Origin: Narthecium ossifragum
Lineage: Eukaryota > Streptophyta > Magnoliopsida > Dioscoreales > Nartheciaceae
DNA length: 64,000 nucleotides
Direction: 5' to 3'
NCBI GenBank assembly: GCA_963920575.1
Contig: OY986974.1
Location: 23,047,042 to 23,111,041 of the forward strand
Of this stretch, positions 22,905 to 33,631 are shown one piece after another (the stretch's first letter is position 1; each line of letters starts with the position of its first letter). Made by a program: the position numbers and the translations under genes. The notes below the pieces were generated by a model. That model ran no database searches. It was not told the DNA's origin and saw nothing but the letters and a program-made list of their open reading frames with translations.

Positions 22905-23560
22905 TTGCTCGCCATGATGTCTGCACTGGCTAAGATGAACGTTGCTCGCTGTGATTTTTCCTGCGCGGAAGCGGGTGGTGCAATATATGCTGTGGGTGGC
23001 TTTGGATCCAATGGCGATAGCTTATCAAGTGATGAGGTTTATGACGCAGTAAAGAATAAGTGGGTTCTAATTGAGAGCCTTCGTCACCCTAGGTGGGGCT
23101 GTTTTGGCTGCAGCTTCAAGGGCAAGCTCTACATCATGGGAGGATGATCAACCTTAGTATTGGCAATTCCAGGTTTGTGGATGTGTACGAGCCAGAGTGT
23201 CAGTCTTGGAATGAGATAAAAAATGGGTGTGTCATGGTCACTTCACATGCGGTGCTTGGCAATAAGTTATTCTGTATGGAGTGGAAAAACCAGAGAAAGC
23301 TTGTAATCTTCAATTCAGAGGATCACTCGTGGCAAAATGTTGCGGTGCCACTGAATGGCAGCTCGGCCATTGGCTTTCGCTTTGGAATACTCGATGGCAA
23401 GCTCTTGCTTTTCTCTCTGGAGGAGGATGCTGGTTACCGGACTCTGCTGTTTGATCCAGAGGCTCATGCAGGCTCCGAGTGGAGGTCCTTGTCAGTCAAG
23501 CCCTCTGGTTCATGCTCTTGCTTTTCTCTCTGGGGTGGTAGGGACGTAGCTCGCCATTAG
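22905..23560 (+). pseudogene. captured F-box/kelch-repeat gene fragment (3' part)
   Basis: Frame one (to 23147) gives MNVARCDFSCAEAGGAIYAV, GGFGSNGDSLSSDEVYD and SLRHPRWGCFGCSFKGKLYI. After a one-base shift near 23145 the second frame continues IGNSRFVDVYEPECQSW, GNKLFCMEWKNQRKLVIFNS, GFRFGILDGKLLLFSLEED and WRSLSVKPSGSCSC. These are kelch blades of the F-box/kelch-repeat class resembling the At1g67480 type. Such proteins are substrate adaptors of SCF ubiquitin ligases. The F-box half is absent. The fragment begins abruptly after the 78-bp array, preceded by a short duplicated phrase ATGAACGTTGCTCGC, and ends at the right TIR. This is the pattern of gene capture by a Pack-MULE. Confidence 0.85.
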
Positions 23561-23566
23561 AAACAC

Positions 23567-23773
23567 CTGGGATTTCGAATCATAGGATATCTTATTTAAT
23601 TAGCTTACCATGCCACGTCATGTGGCATGGCATGTATGCATGCTCGGCTGGGGAAATAAAGAGGGTAAAACCGGAACTTTACCATCTTATGGATATCAAA
23701 TGGCAAAAAAACATGTTTGGGGTATCATTATGCCAAAACGAAACGTTTGGGGTATCAAATGGCAAAAAATTCC
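23567..23773 (-). repeat. Mutator right terminal inverted repeat
   Basis: Reverse-complemented, it reads GGAATTTTTTGCCATTTG onward and matches 17814-18019 with about six differences. Confidence 0.93.
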
Positions 23774-23782
23774 AAGTATGAA
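23774..23782 (+). repeat. Mutator target-site duplication, right copy
   Basis: AAGTATGAA, identical to 17805-17813. Confidence 0.95.
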
Positions 23783-23988
23783 CATATATCAAGTTTATAG
23801 TTGACCTTGAAATGGAAGGCTAAGGCCCACAAAAGATCGGGTAGCAGATGCCCTCTGTTTCCTCATCACTTCTTTCCCTCTACCATGTTTCAAATACTTT
23901 ATTTGATACTGGATTCCACCAACTCAAAGTGGACGAGTTTGTTTTGGTACCATCTCCTTGCCATATGTATCTGAGAATCGCAAAAACC

Positions 23989-24330
23989 TTACGCTATTTC
24001 CAGCAAAATGTCCAATCTATTGAGCATTGTATAGATTTCCTTGCAGCGTGGATTAGAATTGTCCCCAACAAAGAACTCATGAACTGTGCCATTCACTTCA
24101 ATTGAGCTACATCCTGGTACCTTTTTGATTCCCTTTACTTTCATACTACTTCTAACTTTTCCAACATTATCCCACTTTGAAGCTTTAGCATATACATTAG
24201 AGAGCAGCACATATCCTCCTGAATTCTTTGGATCCAACTCAAGGAGCCGACTGGTCGCATACTCAGCTAGTTCAACATTTCCATGAAGGTTGCAAGCAGC
24301 AAGCAAAGCTCCCCATACATGGAACGGAGC
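23989..24330 (-). pseudogene. PPR protein C-terminal fragment (E/E+ region)
   Basis: On the minus strand the frame reads VWGALLAACNLHGNVELAEY, LLELDPKNSGGYVLLSNVYA, WDNVGKVRSSMKVKGIKKVP and GCSSIEVNGTVHEFFVGD. This is the E and E+ extension that follows the PPR repeats in plant PLS-class organelle RNA-editing factors. The PPR repeats themselves are missing: upstream of about 24330 the sequence becomes unrelated and low-complexity (CGGATACC repeats). The frame ends at 23989. An isolated E domain cannot bind RNA by itself, so this is a gene fragment. Confidence 0.8.
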
Positions 24331-24414
24331 GGACGCCGTTATCGGTATCCTGGTATCCGTAGACACGGATACCTGTGGATACCATCCCACGGGTACCACA
24401 CGGATCCGCACCAA

Positions 24415-24830
24415 ATAAGTTTTAAATGGAGCTTAACACGGGATGACATGGTGCCAAATTCCTCCCACGCCAAGATCATATGGCCTAGCTAATATATGGC
24501 CGGCAAGCTAATGTGAGGCCAACTCAAAATTGTTCTAAATATAGGTACAAGAATCACAACCACGAGGATGAAGCATCTTTGATATTTCATGAAACCTACT
24601 GTAGACGCTTCATTATGACACAAAAGAATACAAACAAGGATATATGTATGTATGCATGGCCAAAAACACCATTTTCTCTTATAAGGGGCTGCTTAATTTG
24701 ACTCTCAACTTTGATTACAATTACAATACAACATTACTGGGACAATATGTATGACTTAATTAAGCATACGGAAGACGTACCAAGCTAGGCATGATATATC
24801 TTTGTTGCTTATTAATTTAATGATCATCGA
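24415..24830. other. intergenic DNA, includes 3' flank shared by TPS copies
   Basis: There is no gene. From about 24735 to 24830 the sequence, reverse-complemented, matches the region after the TPS-B stop (58509 onward) and partly the region after TPS-C (AATGATCAT, CCGTATGC, TCATA). It is therefore the TPS 3' untranslated region and flank. Confidence 0.5.
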
Positions 24831-27668
24831 TCACCTTCTTCTACTACATATAGCTAGTGGAATAGGTTCAGTCAGCAAACACATTATTTGATCTTTGATT
24901 TCGCCTTCAGGTGTGCCAAACCCATCTCCATGTTGATAGAACCGCTGACAAATCCCGGGAGCATTCATCACAATGGCTCTCAAAGGCTCTGGATCTAGAT
25001 GATCAGTCGAACTTGCAATAAGATATCTGTTCACTTCTTTAAGCATAGCGCTTACTAGATCTCTCACGTGCTTGCGAGCTTCATCCTCTAAGACTCCCTT
25101 CTCATGCATGTAGCATTGGATGGCTTTCAGAATGTCACCTCTACTGAACTCATCCTAGTGAATATATGATTCACATCAAAGTTAAAAAGTATAGCCATAT
25201 ATATCTGCGCTAAATGACTTTAAAAAGGGGAATTAAAAAAAAAATCTTAAAGAAGAGACTTAAAATTTAATTGCGTACTTTGGAGGTTCCCAAATCATTC
25301 AAAAGCCTAGCGATCAGCCCTGAAATACGTACGACATCCGGGAAAAACTCAAAGCCTTGAAGAGTTTCCTTAGTCATATCTTGGCTCACGGAACAAGCAG
25401 CAACTACAGAGATACGGATCCCTATTGTCTTCCAGGCAATCTCGAGATACTCTTCTAGCGTCGGTGTGTATCCACTATGAAGCCATTTTGCCTCCACCAA
25501 ATATCCTTTGCATAAATCCACCCACTAAAATCAACACAACAAAATTAATATACCAACTCGGAATTAATCGGTGCAACTTGAAGCTGCAATGATAATTAAT
25601 TAATTAGGTAATTGAATTGCCACCTAGTATAAATTAACTATCAATCGACATATATATAGGAAGATGTGATTTAATATAATTAATTACTGCTCTTCTGATT
25701 CCATGGATAGTCTGCAGTCCTTTCTCTTTTAAAACTTCAAAAGCTGTATCATTCCAAGTGTTGAATAGCCCAAGAAAGCCTATCTGCATATAAACTGGAA
25801 GTCGATCGATTGCATTCACATCCCATCTGGAAACATATTCAATTCATGCATTCACATCAGATACTATAAGTAAATATGCGATTTATTATCAGGCCAGAAT
25901 TAATGCAATTAAGTTTGAGTTCTTCATTCGATCATTTTAATATATCACTTACAAATTAATTACCTATCGACAGCTTCAGTGAAGAGCTCAAGCTCATCCA
26001 GTGAACCATAGACATCGTAGACGTCGTCGATCGTTGTGATTAGGCAAGCGGCCTTTGTCATTGCTATCCTGGCCTTTGAGAACTTTGGTTCGAAACACGC
26101 ACCTATAGCCCAGATGTAGCACTCCACCAGCCGATCTCTCACGAAGCTTAGCTTCTGATCTCCAATAAGGCCTAGATTTGTCCACCACCTAAGTCAAATG
26201 CAAATGTTATAAAGATACAAGCTATTTAAGTTACAATATATATGTATTTCTGTAGGATTATTTCGCATGCAAGAAAGTTTTTAATTATACCCTGAAACCT
26301 CTTTGAGTTCTTTCTTGTGAAGACTTTGAATCATGTTGAAGTCTAGCTTCGCGAATTCGAGCAAAATAGGATTCATGCTCTCTTCATTCTCGAATCTCTG
26401 GATGAACCAGCGTGCATGAATCCTATTTACCCTCCAATTTAATGGAAATTCCAAAGCATAAGCTATCTTTTCCTTCAGACTGGTATTCATGAGCAACCCT
26501 CCTTCCAAGAGGTGTTTTAGATGTTTCTTGGTGAAATCCATGGCCTCATCCAATTCAGGCTCCCCCGGCATTGCTAAATAAGAAGCTTCATACAAACTCA
26601 AAATGCCCTTAATATCATCACCAAGACTTCCCTTGAAATTTCCCTCCTCATCCATGAAGGTTTTGAACAGATCTGCATATATTAATTCCACATTAGAAGC
26701 AAGTTAATTAGAAAACTTAGATTAATACATGCTCCATTATATATATATCACTACAACAAAAACCACTTTTAGCAATTGGCTATGGGACTATCTTTTCTAT
26801 TTTAAGACTATCTTTTAGCAGCAATTGTGTTGAATCGCTGCCAGAATCGTCGCTATACATGTAATATTTTCCAGCAGTTCCATCATTCACCGTTAGAAAA
26901 TTGCCATATGAGTACAATATATACCAGCAATTGACTAAATGTCGATAAAGAAATACCACTAGAAGTGGTTTTTATTGTTGTGTTGGAACTATACCGATAA
27001 ATTGCAAAAACAAAAGTTGCATACCTTGTGATACAAAGAACCCATTGCCCCTTAAGAGCCGGAACAGTAAGGATGATGCATAAAGATCATTCTCTATCAA
27101 CATCCTCATGTCATCCATGGATCTGAACAAGGTGACCAAGACATCCCTGATCTCCTTCTCAAAGTGATAAGCTACACCCAGTTGCTGTATGACATCAACA
27201 AGCTCAAGCTGACTCACAAGCTCCTTCTCCTTATAGAACAGGCTCCTCACATCCTCCTTAAGCTTCTCAATCCTTTGGCCATGCGTCTCTTCCTGCAGTA
27301 CCCAAAACAATTGCAATTATTGTGATGGCCATCAGAATAGAAGAAATATTATCAAATGGAAGTAATATATGTATAGGATGCTTAATTGATGAGCTGAACT
27401 ACGAACAGCATAAGCATCAAGATTTAAAAGACAAAAGTAGTGCGGTAAAGGGAATAAGAACCGTGTATTCGGAAGCTAATGATTGGATGTAGTTGTCCTC
27501 CCACAAGGTCGGAGCCCAATTTGCAGATCTCTGTAAAGGATTGGAAGATGCATGTTGTTCGTCCTCAATTTTGCATCGTACGTAAGGAACATAGCAGCAT
27601 GCATGCTTTAGAGCCCTGGAACGAGAGGGATAGCAAGGAGCTATGGGGAGGTGAAGTTGGAGGGCCAT
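24831..27668 (-). CDS. terpene synthase TPS-A (TPS-b-like monoterpene synthase)
   Basis: Class I terpene cyclase, probably converting geranyl diphosphate to a monoterpene in plastids. The exons on the minus strand are 27668-27462, 27292-27025, 26672-26291, 26188-25964, 25826-25688, 25524-25279 and 25154-24831. All introns are GT-AG and phases fit, giving 596 residues, the usual length. I chose the ATG at 27668 because it opens a transit-peptide-like leader ([20 protein letters not shown]). Motifs: the degenerate RRX8W is [11 protein letters not shown] (46-56), RDR is at 303-305, DDVYD at 340-344, and the NSE/DTE motif NDLGTSKDE at 483-491. The DDxxD and NSE/DTE motifs bind the magnesium cluster that ionises the substrate. 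An LTR sits 65 bp upstream of the start. The seven-exon layout and sequence pair it with TPS-B. The product cannot be predicted from sequence alone. Confidence 0.9.
26749..26985. mobile_element. small CACTA-like element in TPS-A intron 2
   Basis: It begins CACTACAACAAAAACCAC on the plus strand. Its other end, reverse-complemented, starts CAACACAACAATAAAAACC, so the ends are inverted repeats of the plant CACTA type. At 237 bp it is a shorter relative of the 677-bp element at the same position in TPS-B, and it shares the latter's left portion and extreme right end. No clear 3-bp target duplication remains. Confidence 0.7.
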
Positions 27669-27732
27669 GAGTTGCAAGTCCAAAACAGATCTCAAGTGAC
27701 TATATATGGATCAACACTTGAGCAATTAATCA

Positions 27733-28298
27733 TGATGCAGGACCAAGTCCGGACCTGACCGAGTCCGATTCGGAACAGCTCCCGAGGCGATCCGGACGCG
27801 TTCAGAATCCATACGTTCGACTCAGATCTCCGTACGACCCCGACCGTCGGATGGGCATAACTTTCGACCACGATGTCCGATCAGGGCGTGCGACTAGTCG
27901 AAACGATCGGCTCGACGAGCCCGTCAAGATTCATCGGAGATAGAAGATCTCTCCATGACCTTGACATCCGAATCTCCAGATTCCTTTTCCTTTGGCTTAA
28001 AATCTCGTTTTAGTGAAAAACTTTCCTTTTTAGGCAGTTTGTTCGGTCTTTTCATTTTTAGCAAATTTCCTATTTCTAGTCGATCTTCTCCTATTTGAAT
28101 TCCGGGTTTAGCTACTTGGATTAGGTTAAGTCATGTTAGAGTCCATGTATGCGTTGGTCTCTCCTTAAACATATAAAAGGAGGTCTAGGGTTTGTAAGAG
28201 ACAGTTTTGATGATGAATGAAAATTAGGGTTTTTGGTTTCTCCGCTTCAGAAATCTGGTTGTCTCTCACATAGAGAGGTTCACGTTTACCCTACGCCA
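27733..28298 (+). repeat. small solo LTR upstream of TPS-A
   Basis: This 566-bp unit starts TGATGCAGGACCAAG and ends ACCCTACGCCA. Comparison with the uninterrupted TPS-B upstream region shows it was inserted into CAATTAATTAGTTCAC. The flanks are AATCA (27728-27732) and AATTA (28299-28303), a 5-bp duplication with one change. TATAAAAG at 28172-28179 fits an LTR promoter pointing right, away from TPS-A. Related copies lie at 28449-29017 and 61958-62581. No internal retrotransposon domain is attached, so this is a solo LTR or a TRIM-like element. Confidence 0.82.
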
Positions 28299-28448
28299 AA
28301 TTAGTTCACTTATAGGTGTCATGTTAGTTTGGACGGTAGCAATACGGAATAACAACAAGCATAACAATAAGATTGATTAAGAATTAATCAATGTCCATCG
28401 ACCATCGATAACTATCATTGCTAAGATGGTTTTTTTTTGTGGGTATTA

Positions 28449-29017
28449 TGACGCAGGGTAAACGTGAGAACTCTCGTCTGGAGAGACAACCAGATTTCTC
28501 AAAGAGGAGAAAACAATCCTAATTTTTATTCATCCAAAAAGTGACCATTACAAACCCTAAAACCTCCTTTTATATGTTTAAAGAGAGACCAATTCACACA
28601 TGGACTCAAACATGACTTAACTCAATCCAAATAACTAAACCCGGAATTAAGGTGAAGAAAAACCAGCTAGAAATAAGAAACCTACTAAAAATAGAAAGAC
28701 CGATAACCTACCTAAAAATGAAAGTTTTACACAAAACGGAAATTTAGAGCAAATAAAAAGGAATCTTGGAATTTGGAGGCCCATGTCATGGAGAGATCTT
28801 CGATCTCCGATGAATCTCGTCGGGCTCGTCGAGCCGGTCGAAACGGCTGGTCGCACGCCCCGATCAGACATCGGGGTCGAAAGTTATGCCCATCCGACAG
28901 TCACGGTCGTAAGGAGATCTGAGTCGGACGGATGGAGTCCGAACATGACCGGATCGCCTAGGGAGCCTCTCCAGTTCGGCCTCAGCCAGATTTGGATCTG
29001 GACTTGGTCCTGCATCA
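28449..29017 (-). repeat. small solo LTR, second copy (inverted)
   Basis: On the plus strand it reads TGACGCAGGGTAAACG to GGTCCTGCATCA, the reverse orientation of the copy at 27733-28298. Shared landmarks are AAAACCTCCTTTTATATG (the reverse complement of its TATA region) and the CGATCTCCGATGAATC block. I see no target duplication (TATTA left, GAATC right). It lies only 150 bp from the first copy. Confidence 0.75.
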
Positions 29018-29157
29018 GAATCGAAGAAGATTGCAACCATGCATGCATGAAGGAGTACTACTGAGGTCTTGAGGAGATGAAGAGGAGGTGCTGCCATGGT
29101 GAGGTTTGTGTGTTAGTATTGGGTTCTGGAGGAGATGAGCTTAAGCTGGTCTATTTA

Positions 29158-29361
29158 GCCCATGTTTGGTATGGGATTAAGAGGTTTATCCTCCCTTAAC
29201 CCCACTCCTATTCCCAAATATAAAAAATAATCATTATTAGTTTATTCTCATTTCACCTACCACCATTATTCTATTTTTTCTTATTACTATTCCTTAGTCT
29301 CACTTTTTCTAACCCTATTCCCCCCTTGCCCCACTCTTTCTAATCTCATGCAAACAGGCCC
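29158..29361. mobile_element. probable MITE
   Basis: The left end GCCCATGTTTGGTATGGGAT and the right end reverse-complemented, GGGCCTGTTTGCATGAGAT, are imperfect inverted repeats. The interior is AT-rich and noncoding. The TGTTTGG-type ends resemble plant MITEs. No target duplication could be fixed. Confidence 0.5.
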
Positions 29362-31344
29362 TTGGAAGGGAACTTTGATGTGACACAACTGTGTTAGTCT
29401 TCTAATAGGGGTCCTGGATTCTTGGCATGGTCGCACAGGTTATGGAAAAATCCTATGGCCAAGACATGGCCTCGGAAGTATCTGGTCATTCTTTAAAGTA
29501 GTCCGTGGACTACAAGCATTGGAAGAAGACCTGAGGGTCTGAGGAAGACTTTGAAAAGTTATATGGATGGACTTTGACCGGGATACATGTCACGTGAATG
29601 TACACTCTTTGGCTAATATTCAACCCTCCAAAGTGATTTTTCCATGTGTCATAAGCATGTCATCAATCTTATAAGAAGCAAAAATAATTATGCATAATAA
29701 CCACCCTTATAAGGTTAATTAAATTTATACAATTATATTTATCCTATAGTTATAGTATACTAATCTAATACAATTAACCTTATATAGTATCCATACTAAT
29801 TCATTTATTAAATTTGATTTTTATAACTGCATCACCCATTAACATGATGGTTACCCTGCCAGGTGGCAGGGGACCCACCTAGTGTCTTATATGTCTCACT
29901 AACAGTAAAGAATCTTGTTAAGATTTCATATAAGTTTGTAAATTTTATTGATTTAATATTTAAATTAGTTAGATTAGGTATATGGTTCATATAAGACTAA
30001 TTCAAGCAAATTGGATCAAGTGGGATCAAATTGGCTCAAGTCACATCAAGTTTGATCAAGTAAATACTAAGAATTAATCACTGTCATTAGATTGAATGGA
30101 AACGAAATTGAATAATTTGGATAGATAATCTAGATATTACTTGTTCATATATAAAGACATGTTACAGAGAGAAGAGGCTCTGCCGGCTGCCACGGATAAA
30201 ACAGAGAGAGAGGACGACGTGTACCTCAGAAAAGAAGAGGAGAGAGGCGGCTACGTAAGCATCGGGTAAAAGCCAGATGGGAGGAAGAAGAGAAAAGCAA
30301 GAGGTGGCTGCGTAGGCTGTGCGGAAGATTGAGAAAAACAATAAGAGAGATTTGCGTTGACTTTGTATGGAAGAAAGAGAGAAAGACACAAAAAAGAGGC
30401 TGCGGGGGAAAGAAAAGAGCAGGGAGGAGAGAGAGCCGTGGAAGAGAAAAGGAAAGAGAAGAGAGAGAAGAGAGATGTAGATGAAAGGTATTCGTCACAT
30501 CGAGTGAGTCGACGAGTATAATTAAGTGGAGGCGATTAATCAAAAAAAATAGAGTTGCGAACCGTGATTCGAGGAGTCGAGCAAGTACGAGGAGGATGAC
30601 GTGTATCTGAGGAGTCAGTACAGTGAGTCGTGTTAACATATGTAAATGATACTTTTGTTATTAGTGGATTGGTTTCGCCTGGTCCTGCGTTGAACCCGTG
30701 ATTTTTTTCCATTAGGGGTTTTCCACGTTAAAAATCGTGTCTCTTGTTTCATGTGTGTTTAATTCCCTGCTTATATCTGTTTCCGTATTTTTCGGATAAT
30801 TTGTCCCTGCTTATCTCTGCTTCCGTATTTTTCGAGTAATTTGTGGGGTCTATTTATTTTCACTAACTCATCCCCTCACCTCCACAGTTAAATGTTATTT
30901 AAATAAATACAAATATATAACATACACCGTCTAATAGATTGTGCCTTACCTTATAAGATTAATTAGCCTGTATAAATTTTTTTCAAATTACACATTTGTA
31001 AACCTCAAATCTTTAGCCCCTATTTGGTCGGGGGTTAAGGGTAAAAAAATGGGAATAAGAAATGAGGTAGACTTAACCCACTTTTGGCGTTTGGCTTAGA
31101 AACATGGGTAAGTTAGTAGGTTAAGCTTGGGATAAGGGTAAAAACTATAAAATGTGTAAAATATATAATATTATAATAATGGGTAACCTGGTGGGTTAAG
31201 ATTATAATATTAAAATTAATTATTTAAGTTAATTAAAATATTTGTACGTAAAGTGTATAAAAATAATAATATTGCATCAATGCATCCCCATACGGACCCA
31301 CTTATATTAATATCATAATAATATTTTAATATTTATTATTAAAA
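29362..31344. other. noncoding DNA, AT-rich and purine-rich
   Basis: No gene is supported. The segment 30165-30480 is rich in GAGAG/AAGAG and produces long serine/leucine open frames on the minus strand that are compositional artefacts. From 31010 to 31200 phrases such as GGGTTAAGGGTAAAAA and GGGTAACCTGGTGGGTTAAG suggest a decayed MITE, but I cannot delimit it. Confidence 0.4.
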
Positions 31345-33470
31345 TAACATAAAATAAAGGAGGAGAATCGCTCGCCCCTGCAATGAGGACCGCACAAACA
31401 GAGAATGGTCTTGAGGACTCTGAACAAAACCGGCCTCTGTGATAGAACTGCGGAAACGCTCAAACCAGGCACGAGGAGCCTGTTTGAGTCCATAGATGGC
31501 ACGGCGAAGACGACAAGTATGACCAATAGGAGCAGAGAGACCAGGAGGTGGATGCATGTAAACAACCTCTGAGAGATCTCCGGAAGAAATGCATTCTTCA
31601 CATCCATCTGAAGAAGAGGCCAGTGTCGAGAGGCAGCAACTGCAAGGAGAGTACGAACAGTGGTCCTCTGAGCAACAGGAGCAAAGGTCTCCTCATAATC
31701 AATGCCATACTCTTGAGTAAAACCACGAGCAACTAATCGAGCCTTATGCCACTCAATGGAGCCATCAGGTCGCCGCTTGACCTTGAAGACCCATTTGCAG
31801 CTAACAGGCTCAATCCCAGGAGGAAGAGGAATAAGATCCCAGGTGCGAGTCTGAGCGAAAGCGCTGAGCTCCTCGGACATAGCCTCCTGCCATTGTGGAA
31901 GCTGGGCTGCCTCTTGGTAAGATCTGGGCTCCTAATCAAGATGAATGGCGAATAGAAAGGCATGGAACTCAGGAGAATATGAGGCAATAGATGACCAACC
32001 ATATCTGCTAGAAGGGTGGTGAACTCGCCGAGGATACCGAGGAGGAGGTGTAGAGACAGTAGTAGACGACGGAGAAGAGGCAACCAGTGGAGAGGGTAGG
32101 TGATCCACAACAGAGGAAGTGTCACTGGTCGTAGGGGGGGTGGGGGTAGGGGTCAATGGGACTAACGGATAGGATGGAATAGGATAGGGAGATAAGGAAG
32201 GATGGGGAGTGGAGGTAGATGCTGAAGGCGAGACAGATAAAGGCTGAAGAAAAGTGAGATCCTGCGAGGAAGAGGAATAATAAGGAACATCCTCAAGAAA
32301 AAATACATGGCGAGAAATGCGAAGACGCCGTGTCACAGGATCATAACAACGATATCCCTTGTGTTCAGAGCTAAGGCCTAGTAGAACACAACGGACCGAC
32401 CGGGCAGATAATTTGGTCCGCTCGTGAGGAGGAACCAACACAAAGCACGTACAACCAAAGACTCGGAGGGGACGGTAGTCGAGGGGACTGGAATAAAGAC
32501 GCTCATAAGGAGAGACACCCGAAAGAAGAGGAGAGGGCATGAGATTAATAAGATGAACGGAAGTAAGAAGTGCCTCAGCCCAGAAAATACGGGGAACCTG
32601 AGAAGAGAGGAGAAGGGCTCGAGTAGTCTCCAGTATATGTCGATGCTTACGCTCAGCTATGCCATTTTGCTCATGGGTGTAGGGACAAGACTGTTGGAAA
32701 ACCGTCCCATGAGACTGGAAGATAGATTGCATCTGAGAAGAGGTGTACTCACGAGCACAGTCAAAGCGGAAAACCTGAATACGCTGGTGAAACTGGGTTT
32801 GAACCATAGCAGTGAAGTGCTGATAAATCTGAGGAAGCTCAGAGCGGTGACGCATAAGGTAAACCCAGGTGAAACGAGAATGATTCATCTATAAAGCTGA
32901 TATAATAAAGATAGCCACACATAGAAGAGACAGGAGCTGGGCCCCAGATATCAGAATGTACTAAAGCAAAAGGAGTACAAGATTGAGTAGTACGCAGAGG
33001 AAAGGGCTGAGCTACAAATTTAGCAAGTTTGCAGCCAGAACAAAAGGAGAGAGAGGTACAGGTACTAGAACCCAAAAGACCTGACCGAAAAAGTCTATGA
33101 AGGCGCTCTTCTGACAGATGACCAAGCCGACGATGCCAGAGATCAGCAGAAGAAAGCGAAGAGGCAGTGAGGGCGGTAAGCGATGAGGATGCAGGGGGTG
33201 AGATAGGTAGTGAGAGTCGCTGCAAATGGTAAAGGCTACCAACCCTACGACCAGCTCCAATCTCCAGGCCTGTAAGTGGATCCTGCACCCGACAAGAAGA
33301 AGAGGAAAAAGTAACAGTGTAGCCAAGATCACAAATACGACTAACGGAAGCAAGATTCATATGCAACATAGGAACATGAAGAACATGAGGGAGGATAATG
33401 GGACCACTAGAGAGAGTGCAAGAGTGTAAAACAACTAAACGGTGTCCGTCGGCAGTGTGTATGGTAGGAG
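31345..33470 (-). pseudogene. Copia retrotransposon pol fragment (GAG-pre-integrase, integrase, partial RT)
   Basis: On the minus strand, in order, are a GAG-pre-integrase region (LYHLQRLSLP, LWHRRLGHLSEERLHRLF, FCSGCKLAK), the integrase core (HSDIWGPAPVSSMCGYLYYI, then HSRFTWVYLMRHRSE, FRFDCAREYTSS, CPYTHEQNGIAERKHRHILE), and the Copia reverse transcriptase (CKWVFKVKRRPDGSIEWHKA, ARLVARGFTQEYGIDYEETF, MDVKNAFL, LRRAIYGLKQAPRAWFERF). Frames shift between integrase halves and inside RT, and a TAG lies near 31933. The RT is cut at LLY, just before where YVDD should be. Gag, protease, RNase H and both LTRs are missing. It abuts Athila-like gag sequence at about 33475. Confidence 0.88.
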
Positions 33471-33475
33471 AATGC

Positions 33476-33631
33476 CTTGAATTCTTTCGAAGCTAGTACC
33501 CAATTACTTCACTCACATTCTCAATCCCTAGCAAAAATGGAGGTGCAATTGGGCCAATTGGCCAATGCCATCTCTAGGAGGGACGAGGGGTGATTACCTA
33601 GCCAAACCATTCCCAACCCAAAAGACCAAGC
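33476..33631 (+). pseudogene. Athila-like gag tail, upstream of nested LTR
   Basis: The translation gives LAKMEVQLGQLANAISRRDE, a TGA, then LPSQTIPNPKDQ. In typical plant Athila/Gypsy gag this is followed by a segment ending in LRSGK, here found after the nested LTR as EQVNAVTILRSGKTFLN (35995-36045). So the two parts were once continuous and the LTR at 33632-35971 split them. Confidence 0.75.

Larger units (their letters stand above)
17814..23773 (+). mobile_element. Mutator-like element (Pack-MULE type) with own transposase, 5960 bp
   Basis: The element is bounded by a perfect 9-bp duplication and by terminal inverted repeats of about 206 bp (17814-18019 and 23567-23773). By eye the TIRs differ at only about six positions. 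Inside are a multi-exon MURA-type transposase relic, two minisatellites (90-bp and 78-bp units), many dispersed ACGCG/GCGCG words, and a fragment of an F-box/kelch gene placed just inside the right TIR. The near identity of the TIRs implies a fairly young insertion. The transposase has nonsense codons, so this copy would need transposase from elsewhere. Confidence 0.93.
24735..28440 (-). repeat. left arm of TPS inverted duplication
   Basis: This block, reverse-complemented, matches about 54980-58590 through all exons, introns, the start region and an upstream tag of about 110 bp (28320-28435 against 54985-55095). The arms differ by a 566-bp LTR insertion (27733-28298), by different lengths of a CACTA-like element in intron 2, and by scattered substitutions. 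The loop between the arms is about 26.5 kb of transposons. Confidence 0.88.

Noticed and set aside
22389..22933. Open frames with a repeated 26-residue hydrophobic peptide
   Set aside because: The frame is a by-product of the 78-bp tandem array, whose period is divisible by three.
25994..26188. Alternative frame in TPS-A exon 4 (and the like at 57106-57312 in TPS-B)
   Set aside because: The frame carrying RDR and DDxxD is the real one and matches splice phases. These are shadow frames.
30226..30639. 137-codon minus-strand frame rich in Ser/Leu
   Set aside because: It is the complement of a GAGAG-rich tract. Compositional, with no domain.
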